Shown here: positions 8,688 through 15,802 of the stretch, in pieces
Layout: every line of letters begins with the position of its first letter
Position numbering within the stretch: the stretch's first letter is position 1
Assembly (NCBI GenBank): GCA_016292145.1
Contig: JAEFBA010000008.1
Coordinates: forward strand, 1-52,675
Length of the DNA stretch: 52,675 bases
Source: Saccharofermentans sp.
GTDB lineage: Bacteria; Bacillota; Clostridia; Saccharofermentanales; Saccharofermentanaceae
Direction of reading: 5' to 3'
Notes under the pieces: model-generated
Databases searched by the model: none
The model's input: the letters and a program-made list of their open reading frames with translations, nothing else
Told to the model about the DNA's origin: nothing
Program-made: the position numbers and the translations under genes

Positions 8688-9077
8688 TCAGTCTTTTTTC
8701 TTCTTTTTGTTCTTATCTTTTTTCTTCTTTTTCTTGCTCTTTTTGATCTTCTCGGAATCATCAGTTTCAGCGGCTTTATCCTTTGATGATCTTTTCGAGC
8801 CTGTCTTAAGAGCAGCTATTCCGGAAGAAACAAGATCTATTGTTTCCCTGTTGACCGAATAGTAAGCAAATCTTCCTTTCCGTTCAACATTCACAAGTCC
8901 GGCCTCAACAAGGCAGGCCATGTGGTGAGACAATGTCGGCTGCGTAAATTCAAATTCGGAGAGGATATCCTTTGCGGTCATCTCGCCTTTCGATGCGATA
9001 AGAGACAATATCTTATATCTGACGCCTTCAGAAAGAACGCCCAATACTTTGATGAATTGTTCTTCTTTTGCAGCCAT
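8688..9077 (-). CDS. ArsR-type winged-helix regulator with a polylysine tail
   Basis: Residues about 8-85 form an ArsR-family winged helix: LSEGVRYKILSLIASKGEMT, the recognition helix segment FTQPTLSHHMACLVEAGLV, and the wing VERKGRFAYYSV. No Cys-rich metal site (CxC) is seen in the recognition helix, so metal sensing is not supported. The last ~40 residues are extremely basic (KKSKKKKKKDKNKKKKKD), an unusual tail that could add nonspecific DNA or RNA contact. It follows the YhbD-like gene by 12 bases with a weak ribosome site, so the two regulators are probably co-transcribed. The target is unknown. Confidence 0.78.
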   Translation of the reverse strand: MAAKEEQFIKVLGVLSEGVRYKILSLIASKGEMTAKDILSEFEFTQPTLSHHMACLVEAGLVNVERKGRFAYYSVNRETIDLVSSGIAALKTGSKRSSKDKAAETDDSEKIKKSKKKKKKDKNKKKKKD

Positions 9078-9089
9078 GGTTATTTCTTA

Positions 9090-9716
9090 TCAGGCAATGA
9101 GCTGGTCCTTCAGCGCTTCCTCGAATTCGCCCAGGTTAGCGCATGCGATTACTTCAGCGTTGTCCTCAAGAAGGATCTCATCTTCGCCTCTTACGAGCAC
9201 TGTCATCGGAACTCCCATCTTGCGGAGGAGGATGAGCTGATACTCTTTGGAAGCTTCAGCGGAGAGATACTTGCAAAGAAGTCTTAATACCTGCTTTGCA
9301 TCCTCAAGATAGATTCCTGAGAGCTTCATTAAGTGGTCTACAACATACATTCCGAAGACATCATTGAAATCCAGAAGATCCTTCATCGGGAAGATCGATG
9401 TGAAAGCGGTAATGGACATTCTTCCGACGATCTCTAAGTCCTTGAAATCCTGCATGGGGATCTTGAAGCTCTCAACGTTAGCTGAGAAGAGCTCCTGCAT
9501 CTGTTCTACGGAAAGCTCGCTCTTAAGATCCTTGATGCGTGCGATCCTTGCCGTGATCTTCTCTTCAGGGAAGAAAGTAGCCTGGCCGATCTCCGTAGCT
9601 TTATGAATAAACCAGCTCTCGGGAATCAGGCCCTGACGCTTCCAGCGGTAGAGTGTGCCGTATGAGATTCCTTCCTTTGTGAGCAGGTCTTTTTTTGAGA
9701 TAAGTTTGTCGTCCAT
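9090..9716 (-). CDS. YhbD-family (DUF4004) MerR-like helix-turn-helix protein
   Basis: About 208 residues. The N-terminus (LISKKDLLTKEGISYGTLYRWKRQGLIPE) is a MerR-like DNA-binding helix-turn-helix, and the whole resembles the Bacillus YhbD/DUF4004 family, including the FFPEEKI segment after the HTH. The middle and C-terminus are alpha/beta with no recognisable ligand site. The ATG at 9716 fits the family start; a TTG at 9725 is closer to the GAGGG and cannot be excluded. The upstream region carries a 13-bp ATAAC-N3-GTTAT dyad (9738-9750) and the 23-bp element 9758-9780 that recurs before the deacetylase operon, so autoregulation is a fair inference. Confidence 0.75.
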   Translation of the reverse strand: MDDKLISKKDLLTKEGISYGTLYRWKRQGLIPESWFIHKATEIGQATFFPEEKITARIARIKDLKSELSVEQMQELFSANVESFKIPMQDFKDLEIVGRMSITAFTSIFPMKDLLDFNDVFGMYVVDHLMKLSGIYLEDAKQVLRLLCKYLSAEASKEYQLILLRKMGVPMTVLVRGEDEILLEDNAEVIACANLGEFEEALKDQLIA

Positions 9717-9757
9717 AATTGCCAATTACCCTCTTTCATAACTTAGTTATCTCGATT

Positions 9758-9780
9758 GTAAAATAACAATGTTACAGACA
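9758..9780. promoter_or_regulatory. Candidate operator, copy A (GTAA-N10-TTAC dyad)
   Basis: A 23-bp segment upstream of the YhbD-like gene that matches 13908-13930 at 19 of 23 positions. Both contain an 18-bp dyad GTAA-N10-TTAC. A second, related dyad (ATAACTTAGTTAT) lies at 9738-9750, 25 bp away centre to centre. Operator function is inference from symmetry and recurrence. Confidence 0.5.
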
Positions 9781-9808
9781 TAAGACATCAGGATAAAAAG
9801 AAGGCAAC

Positions 9809-9838
9809 AAAAAGCCCCCGCGCCAACCGCAGGGGCCT
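9809..9838 (-). terminator. Terminator after the Ala/Lys/Glu-rich membrane protein gene
   Basis: Minus strand: a GC-rich hairpin with GGCCCCTGCG against GCGCGGGGGC around a GTTG loop (9814-9838), followed by TTTTTG. It sits 20 bases after the stop codon. Confidence 0.75.
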
Positions 9839-9858
9839 TGATCTACGTTGTTTTATAC

Positions 9859-10542
9859 TCAGCTGAAGCTTACGGAACTCAGTATTGTCCTGAAAGCACT
9901 GATGGTATTCGGTATTGCTGCAGGGAAGGCGAGTCTGATCACGATCAGTGCGATAAGAATGACAATGATCGCAATGAGGTAATACGCGAGGATAGCTCTC
10001 TCGAAGTTCTTAACATTTCTGTTGCGTCCTGCAATGGAAAGGATCAATGTAGCGATAAACCCGATGACCGGAATACAGCTCAAAAATGCAAGCCAGAAAT
10101 ACTTGGATGTGGAAACAGGTCTGTACTGCGGAGGGCATGCATCGACCAGAGCCTGCTCAGCTTCCTTCTTCTGTCTCTTCTTCTCGATCTTGGCATCAGC
10201 CTTTTCCTTGGCGATCCTTGCCTTCTCGGCTTCCTTCTCAGCCTGAGCCTGCTTCTTGGCAGCTTCCTTAGCGGCCTGTTCTTCAGCCTTCTTAGCTTCC
10301 TTTGCTGCCTGCTCTTCTGCCTTCTTGGCTGCCTTGGCTGCTGCTTCGGCTTCCTTGGTTGCGGCGGCTGTCACTGCAGTTGCTGCAGCTGCAACAGTTT
10401 CTGCCGTTGCTTCTGCGGTTTCCTTCACTGCCTCGGCTGCCTTCTCTTCGACAGCGGAGACTTCTTCTTTAATTATCTCTTCTGCCTTGTCAGCTGCTTC
10501 GCTGATCTCAGGTTCCATCTTCTTCTCTAAATCATCTGCCAT
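9859..10542 (-). CDS. Ala/Glu/Lys-rich coiled-coil protein with C-terminal membrane hairpin
   Basis: A 227-residue protein. Residues about 1-130 are almost entirely Ala, Glu and Lys, with a repeated EEQAAKEAKKA pattern, predicting a long charged helix or coiled coil. The C-terminal part has two membrane segments: FWLAFLSCIPVIGFIATLILSIAG (about 150-173) and AILAYYLIAIIVILIALIVIRLAF (about 183-206). It is likely a membrane-anchored protein with a long cytosolic helix. I recognise no family. The ATG follows GGAGGGG. A minus-strand TG-T-TATAAT extended -10 (10575-10583) lies about 33 bases upstream, at the edge of the repeat region. Independently terminated. Confidence 0.7.
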   Translation of the reverse strand: MADDLEKKMEPEISEAADKAEEIIKEEVSAVEEKAAEAVKETAEATAETVAAAATAVTAAATKEAEAAAKAAKKAEEQAAKEAKKAEEQAAKEAAKKQAQAEKEAEKARIAKEKADAKIEKKRQKKEAEQALVDACPPQYRPVSTSKYFWLAFLSCIPVIGFIATLILSIAGRNRNVKNFERAILAYYLIAIIVILIALIVIRLAFPAAIPNTISAFRTILSSVSFS

Positions 10543-10576
10543 GTGAAAGTCCCCTCCTTGTTCATAATAAATTGAT

Positions 10577-10791
10577 TATAACACGCAATCGAGCAACTTG
10601 CTTGCGGAAGTGAGCAATGTCAGTCCGGAGCTTGCTTCAGGACTGAACAATTGCGAACTTACGCGAAGTAAGGGTTGCGAGATAAGTGTTTCACGGAGCG
10701 AAGCGGAGTATAACACGCAATCGAGCAACTTGCTTGTAAGGGTTGCGAGATAAGTGTTTCACGGAGCGAAGCGGAGTATAACACGCAATCG
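10577..10791. repeat. Tandem/dispersed 68-bp intergenic repeat
   Basis: A 56-base segment at 10668-10723 is repeated identically at 10736-10791 (period 68). A 28-base segment at 10577-10604 recurs at 10709-10736. The array fills the spacer between two minus-strand genes and is rich in short hairpins: CTTAC-GCGAA-GTAAG near 10658-10673, and CAGTCC against GGACTG at 10621-10645. Each junction contains, on the minus strand, TGTTATAAT or TGTTATACT, an extended -10-like motif. No reading frame of note. Confidence 0.85.
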
Positions 10792-10793
10792 TC

Positions 10794-12431
10794 TTACTTT
10801 ACGTACCAGCGGTGTCTTATCCTATATGCCTTTGCAACTCTGATAAGTCCGTCGACGATTGCAAGGATCCCGACGATTATCATGTATACGCTTAATGTGT
10901 TCTCGGGCGCGAAAAGAATGTAGATACCGCTCACCGCCCAGACTGCGCTCATGATGATGAGCGTCACCACAAACGGCCTGTTATGGGTCTTTTTCGCTCT
11001 TGCAAAACAGTTATATGCACAGGCGAAAAGGAGTGCTGCAAAAATACCGCTCGCCATGACAAAAAGCGCACCTTCTTTTACGAATGTGATTACGGTCGTC
11101 GCAAGGAGTGCGGATGCCACGGTCGCATCGACCAGATGCAGCTGGAAGTTCCAGTTGTCTTTCTTCATCTTATTTACGCAAAGCACAATGGATATTACCG
11201 TTGCGGCAAACAGAAGTATCGATACAAAAAGGAACAGGAAGGATTCCGGAATAAGAAAGATAACAAGTCCTCCGAGGATCATGGCAAGGCCTTTGGCGAG
11301 GTCAGATTTTCTGAACTGCCTTACTATGCCTGATTTTGCTACCTTCTTGCCCGCTCCATCCAGAAGGAGATTGTCAGGCAGTGATGCAGCGGCGATCCTG
11401 AAGCCTTCGTCATCGCCCAATACGACGCTCAAGACTCTCTCCCAGGCTTTTGTCCCTTGAGCGGAGAACTGCTCCACAGTAAGAGTTCCGTCAGCGCTCA
11501 TCGCATCGAATAAAGCATTGATGAACCGCTTTCTCTCATCGATATCAACGGAATATATCCACTTGTCAAATCCGCTGTTGATCTTAACAGCCAGAGGATC
11601 CATGCCTTCAGGTGCGAACATAAGGTCGCCGTGGTCAATTAGCCACGAACACAGCTCATGCTGGTCACCGCCCTGCTTATCGCTCTTGATGACATAGCTG
11701 TCATCTACCTTAGGAGCAAAGACATTGCCAACAACGGAAAACTGCGGAATGATCCTTGTCGTCTTGGAATTTGCTCTCTTTATGAGGTCTTCCTTCAATA
11801 CCTCAGGACAGAATCCCGGACCGTCATTTGTGTATATATGCTCTACTCTGTCGAAAAGCTCATCAGGAAGAACGGCAGCCGAATAAATAGCCAGATTTCC
11901 GCCCTTGGAATGGCCTCCGGTCATGATCTTATCGAATGTGTCAAGGCTCTTTCTCACATAGTCTGCAGCCATCTTCTGGGAGGACGTGAGCATGAAGCTC
12001 ATCATGAAGTCTTCCTTCCATCCGGCTATCGTGCTGTCGGTTCCGCGGAAGCCGATAAATGCCCATCCGCCATCAGGTTCAGGCGAGAATGTCATTGCCG
12101 CAAACTGAATGGAATCTTCCTCGTCGAATACATCCACAAATGAAGATATATAGAGATTACCGAATCTTTTTGAAACGGCTGCAGCCTTGACGAGGTTAGT
12201 AAACCTGATGCTGTCGTCAGGTGCCATTTTCCTTATCGAGATACCTTGTCCCGTAAGGAAATTCACGGTATCCTTCAGCGTCATGTGACCACCGCCGGTA
12301 TAAAGCTCCGGGATATCTTTCAGATCAAGATAGGATAACTGGCTGAGCACGATATTATCGACTCTCGTAAAGGGTCTGTCCTCAAAATCAAGCGAGCCGT
12401 ACCAGCGCACATAGTCAGTTATGTTATCCAT
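10794..12431 (-). CDS. DUF2974 (Mbeg1-like) alpha/beta-hydrolase-like protein with C-terminal membrane helices
   Basis: 545 residues. The N-terminal ~350 residues match the DUF2974 pattern: a start VDNIVLSQLSYLDL, a central AFIGFRGTDST strand, and the nucleophile elbow GGHSKGGNLAIYSA with the Ser in G-x-S-x-G, followed by TNDGPGF. This is a lipase-like fold. After about residue 385 come five to six hydrophobic segments (for example GLAMILGGLVIFLIPESFLFLF), so the catalytic part is probably cytosolic and membrane-tethered. Lipase or esterase activity is inferred from the fold only. It follows the deacetylase by 11 bases and is likely co-transcribed. Confidence 0.8.
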   Translation of the reverse strand: MDNITDYVRWYGSLDFEDRPFTRVDNIVLSQLSYLDLKDIPELYTGGGHMTLKDTVNFLTGQGISIRKMAPDDSIRFTNLVKAAAVSKRFGNLYISSFVDVFDEEDSIQFAAMTFSPEPDGGWAFIGFRGTDSTIAGWKEDFMMSFMLTSSQKMAADYVRKSLDTFDKIMTGGHSKGGNLAIYSAAVLPDELFDRVEHIYTNDGPGFCPEVLKEDLIKRANSKTTRIIPQFSVVGNVFAPKVDDSYVIKSDKQGGDQHELCSWLIDHGDLMFAPEGMDPLAVKINSGFDKWIYSVDIDERKRFINALFDAMSADGTLTVEQFSAQGTKAWERVLSVVLGDDEGFRIAAASLPDNLLLDGAGKKVAKSGIVRQFRKSDLAKGLAMILGGLVIFLIPESFLFLFVSILLFAATVISIVLCVNKMKKDNWNFQLHLVDATVASALLATTVITFVKEGALFVMASGIFAALLFACAYNCFARAKKTHNRPFVVTLIIMSAVWAVSGIYILFAPENTLSVYMIIVGILAIVDGLIRVAKAYRIRHRWYVK

Positions 12432-12442
12432 ATGCGAACCTG

Positions 12443-13846
12443 TTATTTCTTTTCGATGGAGTAGTAGACCACGCCGGGCTCAAGTCCGCCCCGCTTAAGG
12501 AGACCCATCTCCTCAACGGTTACGAGCTGGAATCCAGCCTTAACGAGCGCGGGAACGATCTTCTTCGTAGCTTCTGCCGTAGACTCATAGAGGTCATGCA
12601 TGAGCACGATATCACCGTCCTTTACCTTGCCGATAACGCGGTTGCATATCTTGTTGGCATTTCTGCTCTTCCAGTCTTCTGTATCGATACTCCAAATAAT
12701 GATCGGAAGTCCGGCTGCTTTCTTGACTGTATCATTAAAGCTTCCTCCCGGCGGTCTTAAACAGGTAGTCTTTCTTCCGGTCAACTTGAGAAGCTCGTTA
12801 TCTGTTTGCTGAAGCTTCTCTTTTATCTGCTCCTCATTAAGCTTTGTAAGCGTATTGTGTCCGTATGTATGGTTACCGAGTTCGTAATTGAGATCGCCTT
12901 CGCGCTTTGCCGGGTTCTCGTTCCATGAGACTCTGTCGCCGACGATAAAGAATGTTGCCTTGCCGCCGTACTGTTCGAATACGTCAATGATCGTATTGGT
13001 ATATTTCGACGGACCGTCATCGTATGTAAGGGCAACCATCGGTTTGCTTCCGTCAACGTCACGGATTACTTTGCCGTCTTCTCCGAAATAATAGAGATGG
13101 TTATTGGCCATGGCTCTCTTGTTCCTGATCATCATGCCGCCGATGAAGCCGTACTGGCTGCCATCCTGCTCGACGATCCCGTCAAGGCCTTCACCTGTAT
13201 CCTCATTGAAGAAATATCTCTCATCCTGATAGTCGATCCAGCCTGTCTTCATAAGGCCTGTTTCTTCATCGAAGAAATACTGCTTGCCTTCAATGACCTT
13301 AAGGCCTGATGCAATTACCGCAGTGTCGGGATCGGCATAATACGTGCCTTCTTCTAATTTGAGCAGGCCCTTTGCTGCTTTTCCTGTTTCAGGCTCGAAA
13401 TAGAACTTTTTGCCTTCGATCTCTTTCCAGCTTGTAGCCATCTCGCCTGTTGTCTCATCGAAATAGTAGAGGTCAGTCTTATCATTGAGCCAGCCAAGCT
13501 TCATGATACCCGTCTCAGGGCTGTAGTATCTTGTGACACCGCCTGTTTCCCTGAATCCGGTGAGCATTACGCCTTCACCGTCAAAAAGATACTTGTTGCC
13601 GGAGATCTCAGTCTCGCCCTTTGCCATTATGTGGGTCTCTTCGTCGAAATACCTTGTAGTCCCGTCTTCGGGCATTACCTTAAATCCGGAGTATTCCTCA
13701 CCGAAATCATCGTAGTAATATGCAGCGTCGCCGGAATAGACCCAACCCCTGTTAGCGCCTGACCTTACGTCACAAAAAGAAGCTGCAAAGCTTAAGGCAG
13801 CCGTAATGACCGCCATAACTAAAACAGACAGTAACTGTTTTCCCAT
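12443..13846 (-). CDS. Secreted polysaccharide deacetylase with cell-wall-binding repeats
   Basis: 467 residues from the ATG with AAAGGAG upstream; the frame to 13879 lacks a ribosome site. A signal peptide (GKQLLSVLVMAVITAALSFAA) is followed by about nine ~20-residue choline-binding-type repeats rich in Tyr, Phe and Gly (YYFDEETGEMATSWKEIEG and similar). The C-terminal NodB homology domain has all the expected motifs: TYDDGP (Asp-Asp), HTYGH metal site, RPPGGSFND, WSIDTEDW and LMHDLYEST. Carbohydrate esterase family 4 enzymes remove N-acetyl groups from peptidoglycan or chitin-like glycans. It likely modifies the cell's own wall. A dyad element shared with the YhbD-like promoter lies at 13908-13930. 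Confidence 0.9.
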   Translation of the reverse strand: MGKQLLSVLVMAVITAALSFAASFCDVRSGANRGWVYSGDAAYYYDDFGEEYSGFKVMPEDGTTRYFDEETHIMAKGETEISGNKYLFDGEGVMLTGFRETGGVTRYYSPETGIMKLGWLNDKTDLYYFDETTGEMATSWKEIEGKKFYFEPETGKAAKGLLKLEEGTYYADPDTAVIASGLKVIEGKQYFFDEETGLMKTGWIDYQDERYFFNEDTGEGLDGIVEQDGSQYGFIGGMMIRNKRAMANNHLYYFGEDGKVIRDVDGSKPMVALTYDDGPSKYTNTIIDVFEQYGGKATFFIVGDRVSWNENPAKREGDLNYELGNHTYGHNTLTKLNEEQIKEKLQQTDNELLKLTGRKTTCLRPPGGSFNDTVKKAAGLPIIIWSIDTEDWKSRNANKICNRVIGKVKDGDIVLMHDLYESTAEATKKIVPALVKAGFQLVTVEEMGLLKRGGLEPGVVYYSIEKK

Positions 13847-13907
13847 ACACTGCTCCTTTTCCGACCTGATATTCCTCAAATCAGTTTAACACGCCCGGAA
13901 AAACTTA

Positions 13908-13930
13908 GTAAAACAATTATGTTACAGATA
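13908..13930. promoter_or_regulatory. Candidate operator, copy B (GTAA-N10-TTAC dyad)
   Basis: 19 of 23 positions match 9758-9780, including the exact run GTTACAGA, and the same 18-bp GTAA-N10-TTAC dyad is kept. It lies about 60 bases upstream of the deacetylase start, next to a minus-strand extended -10-like TGTTAAACT near 13887-13895. Confidence 0.5.
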
Positions 13931-13937
13931 GAAAGAT

Positions 13938-14384
13938 TTAATCCCCGCGGACGCCCTTTAAAAGGCTCTTAAGAAGCAGGTATCTGTTATATTTCTCTTC
14001 CTTCTTGAAGTGGACAGCCCGAAGCTGCGGATACTTGTTGTCGTAAACGAGCTCATCCCTCTCATCACCGAACTGCTCGATCGTAAGGTCATACTGATTG
14101 CCTCCGATCACGTTATAGCAATGAAAGCTCCCGTCGGGTCTCTTTATTCCGTATACTTCACCGCCGAAGATGTCCTGTACCAGAAAAGCCGTTATGGAGC
14201 ACTGGCCCAAAGTCTTATTCTCTTCATTCCATTTGCTCTGCATTCTCGGAGCACATGTGGCCTCACGCCAGATTCCGTCAGATAAGACATTATAAAGGTC
14301 CAGGAGCGAATCAAGCTTATAACCGCATTTTGCCTGCGGCTTCACATCACCTGCTGTCTCATATCCCAAAAACTTGTATTCCAT
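13938..14384 (-). CDS. YunG-like protein of unknown function
   Basis: 148 residues. The central block resembles YunG-family proteins: a WREATCAPRMQSKWNEENKT region, GQCSITAFLVQDIFGGEVYGI, then FHCYNVIGGNQYDLTIEQF. The pattern Cys in GQC, followed by a His (GSFHCYN) and Asp (YDLT), is compatible with a Cys-His-Asp papain-like active site, but no activity is established. The start ATG has a weak AAGGGGAAA upstream. No signal peptide. Stands alone between the deacetylase promoter and the hpf terminator. The upstream gap (14385-14592) holds an 8-bp inverted repeat CCGTCAAA/TTTGACGG near 14454-14488 and no other gene. Confidence 0.6.
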   Translation of the reverse strand: MEYKFLGYETAGDVKPQAKCGYKLDSLLDLYNVLSDGIWREATCAPRMQSKWNEENKTLGQCSITAFLVQDIFGGEVYGIKRPDGSFHCYNVIGGNQYDLTIEQFGDERDELVYDNKYPQLRAVHFKKEEKYNRYLLLKSLLKGVRGD

Positions 14385-14592
14385 TTACTTTCCCCTTAAA
14401 TATAGTCGATCAATAATCGAACTTCAGTTCAATCCTTATAAGCATATCCGGTCCCGTCAAATGGTATATTTCTGGCCCTTTGACGGAATTAGTCTTGCTT
14501 AATTATCCCCATAACTCAAGAATGAACCGTCGAATATCCTATGAAAGCATTTTAGGCATAAAGATGTAAAAAATTCTCGTCAAATGATAGGC

Positions 14593-14617
14593 AAAAAAAG
14601 GCTGCCCGAAGGCAGCC
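14593..14617 (-). terminator. Intrinsic terminator after hpf
   Basis: Minus strand GGCTGCC-TTCG-GGCAGCC, a 7-bp stem with a stable UUCG tetraloop, followed by seven T (14593-14599). It ends the long minus-strand run that includes ilvB, ilvN and hpf. Confidence 0.92.
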
Positions 14618-14640
14618 CCCGTTATATCAGTTGTAACAGA

Positions 14641-15183
14641 TCAATATTCAGGTTCAAGGAGGCCATAGCCGCCGTCATATCTCTTATAAACAACGCAGAC
14701 AGAATTTGTGTCGCTGTCAAGGTATACGAAGAAGTCGTGTCCCAACATCTCAAGCTGGAGAATAGCATCCTCAGATGTCATGGGTCTTAAAGCAAACTGC
14801 TTACGCTTTGTGATCTTCTCGTCCTTCTCATCAACGAAGTCGAAATCAGCACCACCGTCATCCTCGAGATAATTAACGATTCCCGGGAAGTCCTTCTTTC
14901 TCTTAAGGAATTTGGTCTTTTGTCTTCTGATCTGAGATTCGAGCTTATCAACTGTTCTGTCAACTGCTGTCAGGATATCCTCATCAACTGCCTCAGCTCT
15001 TAAGATCCTGCCGTCGAACTTCATTGTAATCTCGACTACCATATCGGATCCTTCAGGTCTGATGCGGACATTGAGTGTTCCTTCATCACCGAAGTACTTG
15101 TCGAACTTCGACATCTTAGAAGCGATCTTTTCCTCAAGTCTCGTACCGATGCGAATTCCGTTACCCTGTGTAGTGATCTTCAT
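14641..15183 (-). CDS. hpf: Long-form ribosome hibernation promoting factor
   Basis: 180 residues from the ATG preceded by GGAAGGGAG. Residues 1-100 are the S30AE (YfiA/Hpf) domain that sits in the 30S decoding region: KITTQGNGIRIGTRLEEKI, then a strand VVEITMKFDG. The C-terminal ~55 residues (RPMTSEDAILQLEMLGHDFFVY through YGLLEPEY) are the dimerisation domain that makes 100S ribosome dimers in Gram-positive bacteria. The frame extends upstream into ilvN, but without a ribosome site. The 106-base gap before it contains a minus-strand TATAAT (near 15235-15241) with a poor -35, so it may have its own promoter. Confidence 0.95.
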   Translation of the reverse strand: MKITTQGNGIRIGTRLEEKIASKMSKFDKYFGDEGTLNVRIRPEGSDMVVEITMKFDGRILRAEAVDEDILTAVDRTVDKLESQIRRQKTKFLKRKKDFPGIVNYLEDDGGADFDFVDEKDEKITKRKQFALRPMTSEDAILQLEMLGHDFFVYLDSDTNSVCVVYKRYDGGYGLLEPEY

Positions 15184-15289
15184 AAAATCACTCCCTTCCG
15201 TTGAAAGTTTCAAAAGGCTTTGACCTTTGATTTTATTATAAACGAAGTAGGGAGTAATTTTGATTAAATTTGTATTAATTTGATGAATA

Positions 15290-15802
15290 TCAGTCTTCGT
15301 GCTCAGACCAGATATTCGTGCCGCCTCTGTCGAGCGCGACAAGACCGGTACGGCACATTTCGATGATCTCGAATTTCTTCATGTATTCGATAAAGGCATC
15401 GATCTTCTGGCTGTCGCCCGTAGCTTCGATACTGATGGCTTCGTCAGTAAAATCGATTATCTTCGTTCTGAAGATATTTGTAGCTTCAACGATATCGGCG
15501 TGCTGCTGTTCGGTATTCCTGACCTTGATAAGAAGGAGCTCACGCTTGATACACTCCTCCGTGGAGAGGACTATTACCTTCTTTACGTTATAGAGTTTAC
15601 GAAGCTGCGAGACCACCTGGTCCTTATCATTCTTCTCTGCTGTCAGCGTGATAGTGATACGTGAATACTCAGGTGATTCTGTCTCACCTACCGTAAGGGA
15701 ATCAATGTTGTAGCCTCTTCTCGTAAACATCGCGGCAACACGCGAGAGGACACCATACTGGTTATCAACGTAGATCGCAATGATTATCTTATTTCTCGGC
15801 AT
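15290..15802 (-). CDS. ilvN: Acetolactate synthase small (regulatory) subunit
   Basis: 170 residues. The N-terminal ACT domain is clear: IAIYVDNQYGVLSRVAAMFTRRGYNIDSLTVG, with the valine-binding-type NxGVLxR signature. The C-terminal domain follows (KIIDFTDEAISIEATG). It binds IlvB and confers activity and valine feedback inhibition in branched-chain amino acid synthesis. The start overlaps the ilvB coding end by 14 bases, indicating tight translational coupling. Confidence 0.95.
   Translation of the reverse strand: MPRNKIIIAIYVDNQYGVLSRVAAMFTRRGYNIDSLTVGETESPEYSRITITLTAEKNDKDQVVSQLRKLYNVKKVIVLSTEECIKRELLLIKVRNTEQQHADIVEATNIFRTKIIDFTDEAISIEATGDSQKIDAFIEYMKKFEIIEMCRTGLVALDRGGTNIWSEHED

Noticed and set aside
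9838-10530. A 230-codon plus-strand open frame rich in Cys, Leu and Ser
   Set aside because: It is the antisense of the Ala/Glu/Lys-rich gene; the biased GCN/GAA codons keep the opposite strand open. No ribosome site or family match.
10577-10791. CRISPR array
   Set aside because: Repeats are long, abut each other with variable overlap, and lack unique spacers of constant length; no cas genes nearby.
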